Below, in pieces: positions 32,941 to 44,484 of a stretch of 64,000 nt of DNA (positions are counted from its first letter, which is position 1; the number at the start of each line of letters is the position of its first letter). The stretch lies in contig OZ026566.1 in NCBI GenBank assembly GCA_964020155.1, forward strand, positions 3,831,014 to 3,895,013. The letters are read 5' to 3'. The notes beneath the pieces were generated by a model. It did not search any database. It saw only the letters and a program-made list of their open reading frames with translations, and was not told the DNA's origin. Position numbers and translations under genes: made by a program. The stretch is from Chondrilla cf. caribensis. Lineage: Eukaryota; Porifera; Demospongiae; Chondrillida; Chondrillidae.

Positions 32941-35663
32941 TTGACTTCAGGAGCATGGCCTTGACCTTTGTACCCTGCTTGATCTGAAGCAGCTCATTGG
33001 TCCTTGGAGGGAGGACTAGCAAAGCATTGGCTGTGCGCATGCTGAGGAGACGGCTGCTGCATTGGCTCCCTGTGGAGGTTGCTACCGGCAACTCACAATC
33101 GTCATTCCAATGCAACAAAACACGATGGTACTCAGGGCGGGGATCAAGGTTGACATCGAAAGACAGCTGAGTGTTCAGAATACACTGTTAGCATGACAAC
33201 GAAATCTACCCATCTTAGAAAGGTGTGCGCACCTTAGCAGTGACAAGTGTTGGCAATAACTGCTTGTGGGCTGCCATTTTCCTCAATGCCGGCAAGACAA
33301 ACAAGTATAGTGTGACAATGCATGAGACTGGGTTGCCTGATGAGGAGAAATGCCATGATATAATAATAAGTGTACTGAAATCAGTACATACTCATACGTC
33401 ACATACCGACATACAGTGCACCTAACAATCTCATCCACATAACAGTACCTGGTAGAGAAAATATGACCTGTCTTCGTCCATCTGTGTTGTCCAAAGTGGC
33501 AAAAGTAGTTGGCTTTCTACAGGATACCAGCAATACATAAAGCAAGCCTCTAAGAGAGCATTATAAGTATATACTAACCCTGGCTTCATAAAAACTCTAC
33601 CAAAATGAACACAAGCACCCATTTCTTCGAGAACAGGTTTGATGTAATCTTTCTCTCCCATTGATACGCCCCCAGAAGTGATCAGCACATCACTATCCTG
33701 CAAACCTTCCATCAGTTTCCCCTTCAGCACAACAGGACTGCGTTTGGAGAACACCACACAAGGAGTACACACAAGCATGAGGTTGTGGGATGAGAGACAT
33801 ATAATGTGTACAATGGATGGGGTGGGTGGAACACATCTGGATATACACTGTCTATACAGTACATTGATTATAAAGGTCAGTGTTATCTTGATGTGCAGAC
33901 ACATCAGCACAACAATTGACAACAACATTTGTGGAGTTACTGTAGCTACACAGTGGAGGAGAAGAACTAACTCATCCTGGGCTATACCAACATCACAACA
34001 CTCAAAGCCGTTCTCTCTCAAAGCAGAAGTCAGTGTGGTCTTGTTGCTGTCGTAGATACAGCCAGCTCCGAGGGGACTGCCTGGGTCAACCACCTGACAA
34101 ATATCCAACGAAGATTTCAGTGAATATTGCACAACAACCACTCCCCCCGCCCACCCACATACCTCGTTCCCTGTTGACAGGATGGATATGCGGGGCTTCT
34201 TATGTACAAGAACAGACACCACACCAACAGTTGCAAGTAATCCCAGCTCAGAAGGACCAAGTTGCTCCCCTTTTGACAGCACGGTCTCACCAGATGGGAT
34301 ATCAAAACCAATTGGCCTGCATCAGACATTGTGGTGCTGCTGAAATGTAACCATATGACAGTCACATGACATTGTGGTACTCCCTCACCTGATATCATGT
34401 CCTGGAGGAACAGACTTGAGAATCCTCACTTTCTTTTCAACTGTTCCCTAGTAAGAAAATGAAAGCTTATCAACAAGAAATCAAATCATGGACAAAAGAC
34501 GAGAAAGAACTCGTCCAAAAGACGTTAGTAGTGTAACACACATCTTGACTGCTTTCAACCAGTTCTGTGTCTTCAACCTGTACCACTGCATCTGGTCCAC
34601 TGGGCACAGGGGCACCAGTTGTGATACGCATGACGCTACCGCTGGTCACCGTCACACCAGACACCTCCCCTGCGCTGACTGGACCAATGACATCCCTAAT
34701 CCCCACCCCGTCCCCAGAGAGCACAGCATATCCATCCTTGACAGAAGCCGGAAAAGGTGGGACAGGGCTAGTAGCAGTAACGTCCTCAGCCAGGATTCTA
34801 TGTAGAGCATCTGAAATAGGAACACAACGTCACAGACATGAAATTGGAAGAGATGTCTTGTGGGGTCATCAGTTAGATAAGAACTACACACTATTCAATA
34901 CAAGCTGGAATTTGAAGGTTAGGTGAAAACAGCAGGTGTGTGTGGATATACGTACATCAAATTTTGTCACTTCTGAAAGGAAATAGTAACAATGAACACT
35001 ACATGATAAGGACATGCTACAAGAATACCTTGTCCCTACCACTAGTGTGTGTGTTGAATAGGACTGGAAGCCTTGCTTGGATGTGCTTCTGCACTCGGTG
35101 AATGGCAGATTCCAGCACATCAATACTATGCACTGGATTCCCACGGGGATTACATACTTTGGAGTCCACCACACACTTCATGACCGAGAACAGGCGTGTG
35201 CTCCAGTACAACCTGGAGAGCTTCCTCCACATTCAGCATTGGAAAGGGAGATTCTCTTGGTCTAAAAGCAACCTTGTGGAAATCACTCCTGGTTCTCTTT
35301 CCAGCTGCACTCAATTCTGGCTTGACATGGCCGTGGGGACACACGTGGGACTTGGTGGATGTGAGATGAGTATTGTTCCCTTTTTGCACAGATTCGTGAG
35401 TCTTATCAACGGACCTCAGATTGTCTTGAAGCAGGTCTGAATGGTAGAGATGGGATAGCGATAAGATGCACCATTGAGGAATTCCTCAAACATCCCACTA
35501 CAGAAGTACCAACAAAGAGATGCAGATTATGAATACAATCGAAGCAGTGTTTTGTGCTGGTAATATAATATGATGTGACATGTTCGATGGTTAAATTCAG
35601 CAAAAGCATCATCACGTGAACTAGTAGGACGAGTGAGGGTGAAGTGAGGTGATCTACATACAT

Positions 35664-35710
<47 letters not shown>

Positions 35711-38700
35711 CTAGGGCATGAGGTAAAGCAGGTAAAAGAAACTCCAGGCATTCCTGAGAGCCTTTGGTACTTCCTGGGAGGTTGGCAATCAGTGAAGCTC
35801 CTCTCGTTCCACATACAGGCCTGGTGCAGACAAGCACATACTAACCCACACATATGCAATTCCGTACATACACCAATGCATGAACATACAACAAGAGAAG
35901 CTAGAAATGTTGGTACAAACTGTAACATGTTACTGAAACAAATTCTCATCGTCAAATGTAGCAAGCAGCTATTGTATGTACCTTGACAGCATGGCCATGG
36001 GTGTTACATTGAGTGATTTTGTAACCATGGCTACAACCATGCCAGGAGCCTCACGGTCCAGCAGTGGGCGTGTTGCCTCTGGGGTGACATCCCTGGGGGA
36101 AAACCCTGTTCCTCCTGTTGTTAAAATGAGAGCCAGCTTCTTCTGGTCACACCACTCCTTGATGACTGCTTGTATTGCAGCAACTTCATCGGGAACAATA
36201 GCAGTGCATATGTCGGCATCAGTTATACCAAGACTACAGGTACATATGGAGGATTGTGAGCATGAACCAGTGCATAACACAGCAATGCACAGTACAGAAA
36301 TACACAATACAGCAATATACAATAAACAGTAACCTACAGTATGTACAGTAATACACAGTACAGTAATACACAGTACAGCAATATACAATACACAGTAACC
36401 TACAGTATGTACAGTAATACACAGTACAGCATTATACAATATTTATGTAGGGTAATTATATATTATAGCAATACATAGATGGAATAAAAAGTAATGGTCC
36501 ATGTAAGTAGCACAGAAATGTGGTCCTGTGTGATTCCTGTACCTGGTGCACAGGCCATTGATACAGTTAATGGACAGCACATTCAGCTGGTACAAGGCGC
36601 CGTCTGTTGCCAAACCCCACACCTCAAACACATGCTAAATAAAGGTCGGTACAGTGCTCAATAAACCGAATACTACCACTGGCGACAAAACACACCTATA
36701 CTTATGGTCACAGCAATGTGTTATGCTCCCACGTCCGTCATACAATAGGCACAGTTCACACGGGGCTTCCAGTAACCACAACGACAATCAATGGTGAATG
36801 GGTACCATTATAAGACCTGAATGCCTGCCTCACTCACAACATGGAAGTGATGCCTTATGGAGACAAAGGCGGTGGGATTCATGGTCATGGTGCGGAGAAG
36901 ATAAGGTTTAAGTAAACAACTTCTCACAAAGTGGAGCTATTTTCAAGACTACCTTACAAACAGTACAAGAAAGTTGGCCAAGATGGTACTATTCAGGATA
37001 CAACAGTTTCTTTTTCTTCTAATTCTACTTTTGGCTGCAAGAAACAAGGTATTTCTACTAGTGAACCCACACACTGACTCCTCAACTTGAAACTCTGCTA
37101 ACTACACTTTGTTATCTGCTCTAACAGGGTATAGTTTCCAGTCAGAACAGTAGACAACCAGTAATTGAGACAAGGCCAGTTGTCCCCGATGTGGTAAGAT
37201 TTACGCATAGAAAACAAAACTAGTATTAAGTTCACTTAATATAGTCTTAGTTTCCTACACTAAAACCTTAAGTGAGGTTTGTCCTCCATAAAAGCTTATA
37301 TAGAGAGTACTACATTGAAAGGATTTCACACACATTTATGTACAGAAGCAACTAGATATGCATCCAGACACATGCATGTACATGGACACAAACCACCCAA
37401 TCACCAGCCTCCAGCCAAGCACTGCTCAAACTGTAACACACGACTTCCATTAGAATACCAAACTACATACATAGCATGTATTGTGTACCAAATACATTTT
37501 TTAAGTACATATGTTTGTACACTGGTCCTGATGTATTGTAACAACACCTTCACATACTATTCAATCATTATCTCATGTAGAACACAAGAACAGCAAACAC
37601 AGTATTCTACAATCGACTGCTCACACCAGAAGACTTGAGAGAATACGTCACACCTAACATTAGAAATGATTTGCGGACAACGAGGCTTCAAATATCAAAG
37701 GAAGTCACCCCGGGGATACAAAGACTGCTAAGAATCCCCCTAATCCCTCCCTCACAACTAACAGCCTCACAGTCGTACTACGTACAGGTGACAGCTGGCA
37801 TGGACCAGCAAAGAACCTCAAACAATGCAAACATAATATATACTCTGAGTAACGGTCGAAATGTCTCAGGGTTTGTTCTTCCAAGCATACAAGACAATAT
37901 GACTGTGTTGTGTTTTGGCATCGAAGGCATAGAGACCTCTCCAAACGGGTTGGACAGATCTCTGAATGAGTACAGGCAAATAAATAGATATACGGAGAGG
38001 AGAGTTCGTCAGAAGAGAGATGATGATGATGATGATGATGATGACGACGATGATGATGATGATGAGTGTGAGGATGATGATAGAAGGAAAAATTTCATTT
38101 CAGGCAAGGAAGGTGTGATCGTCACGAATTTGAGGGACATTAATCGAGTACCTGTGAATGAAACAACTCTACTGTTCAAGCCGGGCAGGCAATGGGGTGC
38201 GTGCTCAGCCGTGGAGTATTCCACATTCACGAACACCGTGAGATACAGACGCTCAACTGATCCCAACCGGGGACTCTTTTTTGATGTCTACCTTGGCAGA
38301 GAGGCTGGGAATTTTCATTTACTATATCTTTTGATAAAACTAGTCAGAGAAACAAGTTTATTGTAGCTGTGCATGCATGACATCACACACACACAAACAG
38401 CAATAATTTCTGGCAACAAACATTTCGGAATATCTATCTGTGTTCTGACGCGATAATAATTTATAGATCTCATCAAAGCACATAGCATCCATATTGATTT
38501 GATACAGTATGCAATGACACGACTAATGTGGTGTGTAAATCATTTCGTCTTACTCACCTGGTGCAACTCTGTAGTAATCTCTTCAAGTTAGGTCCACTTC
38601 GATCTTCGGCTGTACCTCCATGACATCGATCACTCACTGCATTAAATGTAGCAATGTCACATGTGCAAAGTAGCTCATGTGAAACTGATAATATGGGTTA

Positions 38701-38978
38701 ACATGGGGTAATTTGGGACGGGTGTCCTTAAAAACTGATAATTTTGCACTATGGCAAAATGCTCATCACTGAGCAATCTCTTATGTATGGAAATATCATT
38801 GTCATAAGCTGGAATCAATTGCTGAGTACCAAGGTAGCTAAAAGTCGTGCCATATAAATTATCTCCTTCTATCCTGCCTATGTCATGCACGTAACATAGT
38901 CTACACTCGTTTTTGGTACTGTCTCCAGCTACACACAGCCACTCTACCTGTCAAAATACCGCATCTCGGAGCAGCCAT
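32941..38978 (-). CDS. GPHN: Gephyrin (MogA-MoeA fusion), molybdenum cofactor synthesis
   Basis: Exon 1 38948-38978 ([10 protein letters not shown]), exon 2 38558-38636 ([17 protein letters not shown]), then 35982-36233, about 35710-35822, about 35220-35428, 35040-35160, 34550-34811, 34390-34450, 34170-34322, 33970-34095, 33580-33740, 33240-33520 and 32941-33170. Gephyrin adenylates molybdopterin (G domain) and inserts molybdate (E domain); in vertebrates it also clusters glycine receptors. G-domain motifs LTVSD (spanning exons 1-2), [15 protein letters not shown] and [11 protein letters not shown] are present, as are E-domain [46 protein letters not shown] and SLPGNPVS. The linker is short. 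A secreted-protein gene lies antisense in intron 2. Exons 1-2 sit about 2.5 kb from the rest and join perfectly in phase. Confidence 0.92.
35670..35707 (-). repeat. (TG)n microsatellite in gephyrin intron
   Basis: About 38 bp, TG in the gephyrin sense strand, directly after the donor near 35709. Confidence 0.9.
36262..36440. repeat. Minisatellite in gephyrin intron 2
   Basis: Tandem array of ACAGTAATACACAGTACAGC and CAGTAACCTACAGTATGT words with a higher-order unit of about 70 bp repeated at least twice. Confidence 0.75.
36983..38366 (+). CDS. Secreted orphan protein with RQKR-polyAsp, nested in gephyrin intron 2
   Basis: Three exons in phase 0: 36983-37048, 37128-37193 and 37581-38366, about 305 aa. 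The N-terminus is a strong signal peptide ([19 protein letters not shown]). Near residue 170 the basic run RRVRQKR, a furin-type site, is followed at once by about 15 aspartates and then [10 protein letters not shown]-glycosylation sequons occur (NVSG, NMTV, NETT). The C-terminus is hydrophobic ([10 protein letters not shown]). I recognise no domain. Cleavage would release an Asp-rich C-terminal fragment of about 120 residues, a composition seen in some calcium-binding matrix proteins; that role is inference. The host intron belongs to gephyrin on the other strand. Confidence 0.7.
38037..38078 (+). repeat. Coding (GAT)n tract
   Basis: Run of GAT/GAC codons encoding about 15 Asp. It is mostly GAT with a few GAC, so part may reflect selection and not only slippage. 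Confidence 0.9.
38367..38947. other. Rest of gephyrin intron 2 and intron 1, with gephyrin exon 2
   Basis: Holds gephyrin exon 2 (38558-38636, minus) and nothing else recognisable. The plus-strand secreted-protein gene ends at 38366. Confidence 0.6.
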
Positions 38979-39049
38979 TTTGGACTAACTCGCCAACAGC
39001 TTTCGGTTGGGCTAGCGTGGCTGGTTTGCAATTCGACTTACCATTGAAA
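38979..39049. promoter_or_regulatory. Bidirectional promoter gephyrin / OvoA-like methyltransferase
   Basis: The gephyrin ATG (38978) and the methyltransferase ATG (39017 or 39050) are 38 or 71 bp apart. Shared control is inferred from spacing. Confidence 0.5.
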
Positions 39050-39353
39050 ATGGCTGATTGGCAAAAGGTAGCTTTAGGAGCAGCAGTGGGCTTTGGGAGC
39101 GGGTACCTACTCTGGAAGTGGACCAAGGGCTGCAAGAAGGACTGTAACGTGTACGAGACTGATAGTCTTGTGAACCAATACATGGCTTTCCATTATACGC
39201 CTCCTGAGGAGTACTTCCCCTACCAACAGGGTCCGAGGGAACACACGGACTTCCCGAAGAGATGTGCGGAGTTGTGTGTCCAGCACAAATCTGTAAGCTT
39301 ATTTGGACAATATGATACAAGGATTAGACCTAAATCACCACTGCACATATTTC

Positions 39354-39440
<87 letters not shown>

Positions 39441-40252
39441 GTACATTACTAAAGTATTGTCTTGTGGGTTGGGGTTTGTGACCTGGAGTTTGTGTTCTAC
39501 AGGATGATGTTTTGAACAGGGCACTTGACGTTGGGTGTGCTGTTGGAAGGAGCAGCTTTGAGTTGGCTCGCTCCTTTGATGATGTCATTGGAATTGACTT
39601 CTCTCATGCTTTCATTGCCAAGTGTAATGCACTGAAAAACAACGGATTCTGCAACTATGTTCTCCCTGGAGAGGGGGAGCTTGGTATGGCAAAAGTGGCC
39701 AAAATCCCTGCTGAAATAGTGAGTGATGGAACTCATTATCAGTACAGCCTATGTCAAGCAAGTAAGAAGTTGTTTGAACTTGCTATATTACTCACTTTAG
39801 GACAGGAACAAGGTTGCCTTCTCGCAGGGAGATGCGTGTAACTTGAACCCCAGACTGGGTCAGTTCGGATGTGTGCTGGCCGCCAATCTAGTGTGCCGTC
39901 TACCCAACCCAATGGCATTCTTGGACCGCTTACCCAACCTGGTGGTACCTGGTGGTATTGTTGTGATGACCTCACCGTATTCGTGGCTGAAGGAATACAC
40001 TCCAAAAGTATGAAATTTGTATCTTTACCTATTTCTATGCTTGCAGCGCACACTTGGCACCCTCCTTCTGGTGCCATTCACATGAATTTCTGTTTCTGTC
40101 ATGCACACAGTCATGTTTCATGGCTTGTTAAGCAAACTAGTATTGTTCATCTCGCAGTAGTACTCCATACATGTCACTGGTCACTACACACACACCTCCA
40201 AACTCTTGGTTACTGCACTAACGTACAGAGTGTGCCAAATTGATTGAAAGTC

Positions 40253-40327
<75 letters not shown>

Positions 40328-40624
40328 TGTGTAGACACTCAAGATATAATGCAATAGCAGACAATAATAGCATCATGTGTCATGTTGAGAGCCTCTGTAT
40401 GGTGAAATCTCTTGGTGAGTGGTCTTCCTCTGTAGGACAAGTGGCTTGGAGGTTTTGTGAATTCCAAAGGAGAAAGAGTTGACAGCTTCTCCACTCTACG
40501 TAAAGTTATGGAACAGGACTTTGATCTAGTGTATTCTGAAGACTTTCCAATGATCATCAAGGAAACAGCTCGCAAGCACCAGTGGACAGCTACACATGCC
40601 ACTGTCTGGAGAAAGAGAGTATAG
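39017..40624 (+). CDS. Stand-alone OvoA-C-terminal-like methyltransferase, membrane-anchored
   Basis: Four exons: 39017-39292, 39503-39718, 39801-40007 and 40436-40624, about 295 aa. ATG 39050 (MADWQKV) is an alternative start. A short hydrophobic segment (VALGAAVGFGSGYLLW) suggests an N-terminal membrane anchor. YETDSLVNQYMAFHY, then the SAM-binding LDVGCAVGRSSFELARSF and GIDFSHAFI, follow the wording of the methyltransferase domain at the C-terminus of OvoA (4-mercaptohistidine methylation in ovothiol synthesis). Here the sulfoxide-synthase half is absent. It could methylate a related thiol-histidine or something else. Two introns carry (TG)n tracts (39355-39436 and 40252-40325). Confidence 0.7.
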
Positions 40625-41180
40625 ACGCATTCGTTGGCGTGGAGTTTTAGATTGAATTACAGTCAAATTTTGTCATTTTAATTGCTAGTATTTTAGTTAG
40701 GTTATTGGTATACTAATTAATTTTATTGATATTATTTATAATTTACAATGCAATAATAAATTATTCATCAATTGTGTACTGCCAGCGAAAGGATATTTCT
40801 GAACTGTGAGCTACTGCATTGTACATACAATCTTCTGGTCTTGTTTCCTACTGTATTTCCGTCTGTTCAATCATACACACTCAAATCCACTGCATGCAAT
40901 CCAGAGAGATAGCTTCAACAAACATATGACTAAAGCATGTAAAGCATCATTATTACATATTATAATTTTTCAAGTACACACTGTATAACACAATTCTACA
41001 TAATATCTACATGAATGAAATCAAAATTATTTGTCATGAATATAGTGTTACGATTGGACAATCAAAACAGCCGGGCCTCAACCACACCTCTTTTCACATC
41101 ACATGCTCCATCTCAACCACGCCTCCTTTCACATCACATGTTCCATCTTGACCACACCTCCTTTCACATCACATGTGGCT
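40625..41180. repeat. Intergenic with 35-bp minisatellite (41075-41180)
   Basis: About three units of CACGCCTCCTTTCACATCAC / ATGCTCCATCTCAAC wording. The same unit recurs at 43586-43672 inside the neighbouring carboxylesterase gene. The rest (40625-41074) is AT-rich without a gene. Confidence 0.75.
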
Positions 41181-41189
41181 GGTCTTACA

Positions 41190-41560
41190 GGCTGGTGGTG
41201 TCATGGGCAGGATTGTGGAAGGAGGATCTTACTCCTTGCAGACACATGACTGCAGAGTGAAGCAAGGAGAAAGTGAATTTGTAGCGGAGAAATCCCATGG
41301 TCTTGCTGTATGGCTGTGAGAGTTTGTTGGAAAAAAAGACTGGCCAGTCTCTTGAACGCCATTGTTGTAGAGGTACCCCAGCCACCAGTGGAGGAAAGTA
41401 CAATCGGTGTGAAGGAGCCATGCTCTACTTTGATGATCCTTCTTTTGTAACTCCTCTTTTCGAGCTCATGTTTGCAGTAGTAAGTGGCAGAAGTTGTCCT
41501 ACAGTTAGAGGGTGCATGACTGAAGCATGCAAAGGAACTTTCATATTTCTCTTTCATTTA
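41190..41560 (-). mobile_element. Fragment of non-LTR retrotransposon (RT C-terminal region)
   Basis: Minus-strand frame containing VEHGSFTPIVLSSTGG, FKRLASLF, and then a degenerate SLCSHVSARSK. This is the conserved tail downstream of reverse transcriptase in many invertebrate LINEs, with some decay. Only about 370 bp remain and no RT catalytic core is seen, so it is a dead fragment. Confidence 0.7.
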
Positions 41561-41849
41561 TGGTCGGCTTCCGTAGAAGCCTCCAAAAATTGCACAGCCG
41601 ACTGTCTTTCAAGTCGTCTGGCGGGATATTGGGGTAAGTTTTCAATTAGCAATAACCGCACCTCGGTTGAACCTCATTGGTTACGGTACTGCCTCTGCAC
41701 AAAGATACTTGAAGGGGCGCCAACGGTGACTCATTTGGTATTGTCAGTTAAAATACTTGTGGTTTGCGCTAACCGTATTAATAACTATATATCTCGTATA
41801 AATACATATAAATCTCTACTGATAAACGTTCGCTTTGTCGGCTGAGCGT

Positions 41850-42481
41850 CATGAAGACGTTTGTACTGCTTGTGTTGGTGTATGTTCAGACGTTGCTCAT
41901 ATGTTCTGTCTACGCGCAGTTTGGCCCGTCCGTGGTGGATACGAACACTGGAAAGGTAGGAAGTTCGACTGCTTCATCTCCTACGGAGAAAACAGCTGCT
42001 ACAATACTAGCATCTCCCTCTCGAGTCATGTGACCACAATACCCTACGAGATACTCTAACTATATACCCGATACCACCATACTGCATGCGTGATGTGACT
42101 GATGTAGTCTGCTTCGTTATGATGTAAGAGGCTATTTTTCGTTATTTAGATTGATGGACTCATCACAGATTATGCTAGAGTGAGTCCTGATGACACATTA
42201 GCAGGGAGAGCTCTTGTGTATCGTGTGCTGTGTGTGCATGAGAGTTAGTGTTCTTACTTCACATCCCGCCAGCATCTATGTTACTTGGTACTCAACTACT
42301 TTACTGCATGTCTTTGAGTAGAACGTAAGAACATTTATTGATGTATTAGATGACCTTACTTTCTAGCACTACTAAAGTGTGGTTGACGTCTGGCTTTTTG
42401 TACACTTGTGGTTTTATGTAGGTGTTCAGGTCTGTGCCCTATGCACGTCCACCAGTAGGAGATCTCAGATGGAATGATCCA

Positions 42482-42557
<76 letters not shown>

Positions 42558-42571
42558 TGTTTGTGTGTGTG

Positions 42572-42607
<36 letters not shown>

Positions 42608-44450
42608 CATGGGTGTGTACCTGCACATAACATTACAGATCTTCACAGCTCAATCCAGTAAGCACAAGTTTCTACCCTACTCTCCATCCTAGCTCACCAG
42701 TCCGTCATGAAATATACATATTCGCTATGTGTGTCACTTGTATGCTGTATCCATGCAATATTTTCCTGTTGCATACGTAGGCCTCCCTTTCCGTGGCCTG
42801 GAATATTGCAGACGACCGAAGACCCTCCAGGCTGTCCCCAGTCTATGCCTTGTGGTCTGCCCTCGCTGGTCTGCCCGACAAAGGTCTCGGAAGACTGCTT
42901 GTACCTGAATGTGTTCACTCCACTCAATGCCAACGTGAGTGTTTGAAACATGTTACAGTGCCTCAGGTAGTGCCTTCAGCTCACAGTGTTGGTCTACTAT
43001 TTTAGCCCACTTCCATGCTTCCGGTGATGGTGTTCATGCATGGAGGGGAGTTCCTGAAGGTGAGCAGTGAACACAGCCAAGTGTGTATATGGATTGTGTG
43101 TACAGTTATGATTCACCAATTTGTATGTCTCCTATTAGTGTGTGTATGAGTCACACAAAGAAGACATATTGAATTCTTCTGTAGTCATATGTTATATGTA
43201 TGTGCATTTGTGTATGTGTAAATGTGTATACTATTAGTGAGGTCCTTGTACATTTTGTAGGGATATGGAGGAGGAGTTTTGTACGACGGTCAGTACATTG
43301 TCAACAACACCAATGTCATTCTTGTGACAATCAACTATCGACTGGGAGCCATTGGATACGTCGTGTATGGAGAGGGAGAGGGAGCCATGAAAGGCAACTA
43401 CGGCACCAGGGTATGTTGGAGGATCTGTGAACTGTAATATGTACAACAGTGTGATGGGCATAGGCAGTGAATTGGCTATGCCACACACCATTCTCACTGA
43501 TGTTGTGGCTGAGAGCTAGTAATATTATTCATGTCTTGTGTATGTTGCATCAGCATCAACAAGAGTTCCATCCTCCCACACACATGGACCACGCCTCCTT
43601 TCACATCACATGCTCCATCTCAACTACACATCCTTTCACATCACATGCTCCATCTTGACCATGCTTTATCTGCAGGATCAAAGACTTGCTCTCAAGTGGG
43701 TTCAAGACAACATTGCTAACTTTGGGGGAAATCCCGGGTTGGTGACCCTATTTGGACAGAGTGCTGGCGCCATCTCAGCAGCTGTTCACATGACAAGTGA
43801 GAGAAGTGCTGGTCTATTCCACAGGGTAAGTACAGGGAACAGGTGGACTGTGTGCAGTGACTGTATCAGATTTGTACAGTGGTATCTATATCTCTATGTT
43901 GTGGTGGACATTGACTGGAAGCTCTTGTCATCTCTGCCATTAAAGGTCATTATGGAGAGTGAACCATTTGGTCTATCTTTGAAGAACAAGAAAGATGCAG
44001 CAAAACTTGGAGAAGACTTTGCAAAAGAGCTGGGTATGTCGATACCATACCTTCTCATTATGTGGAACAGAGTTCAACAACGAGTTTTTCTCTTCTATTT
44101 CAGGTTGCAGGGATGTGTCTTGTGTGAGGAACAAGGTGGGATGCTTATTTCAACACTGCGTATCTGCAAGTGTGTGTCCACATGTGTACTGCTCTTGGGT
44201 TGCAGTCTATTAATGAGATTGTGGCGGCTGAAATGAGTGTGATGAAAAAGATTGTAGATTTCAAGCGGTAAGATTTCTTGTGATGACAGACCCTTCAGAT
44301 CATTCGTAAAATGATCTATGTGGTCATTTGACAGATAGGCTATCTGCTGTTTTTCCATATTGCTTGTTTGTATGTTTTGTCCCTGAAAGGCCACTTGAGT
44401 TGTTTTTACAATGGACCCCCTGTGTTGATGGAGATGAGGTATGTTTATAG

Positions 44451-44484
<34 letters not shown>

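Noticed and set aside
36262..36440. Spaced repeats considered as a CRISPR-like array
   Set aside because: Units are contiguous and imperfect, a minisatellite in a eukaryotic intron, with no constant repeat and unique spacers.
41297..41845. 182-codon plus-strand frame before the carboxylesterase
   Set aside because: Mostly antisense to the LINE fragment; no signal or domain.
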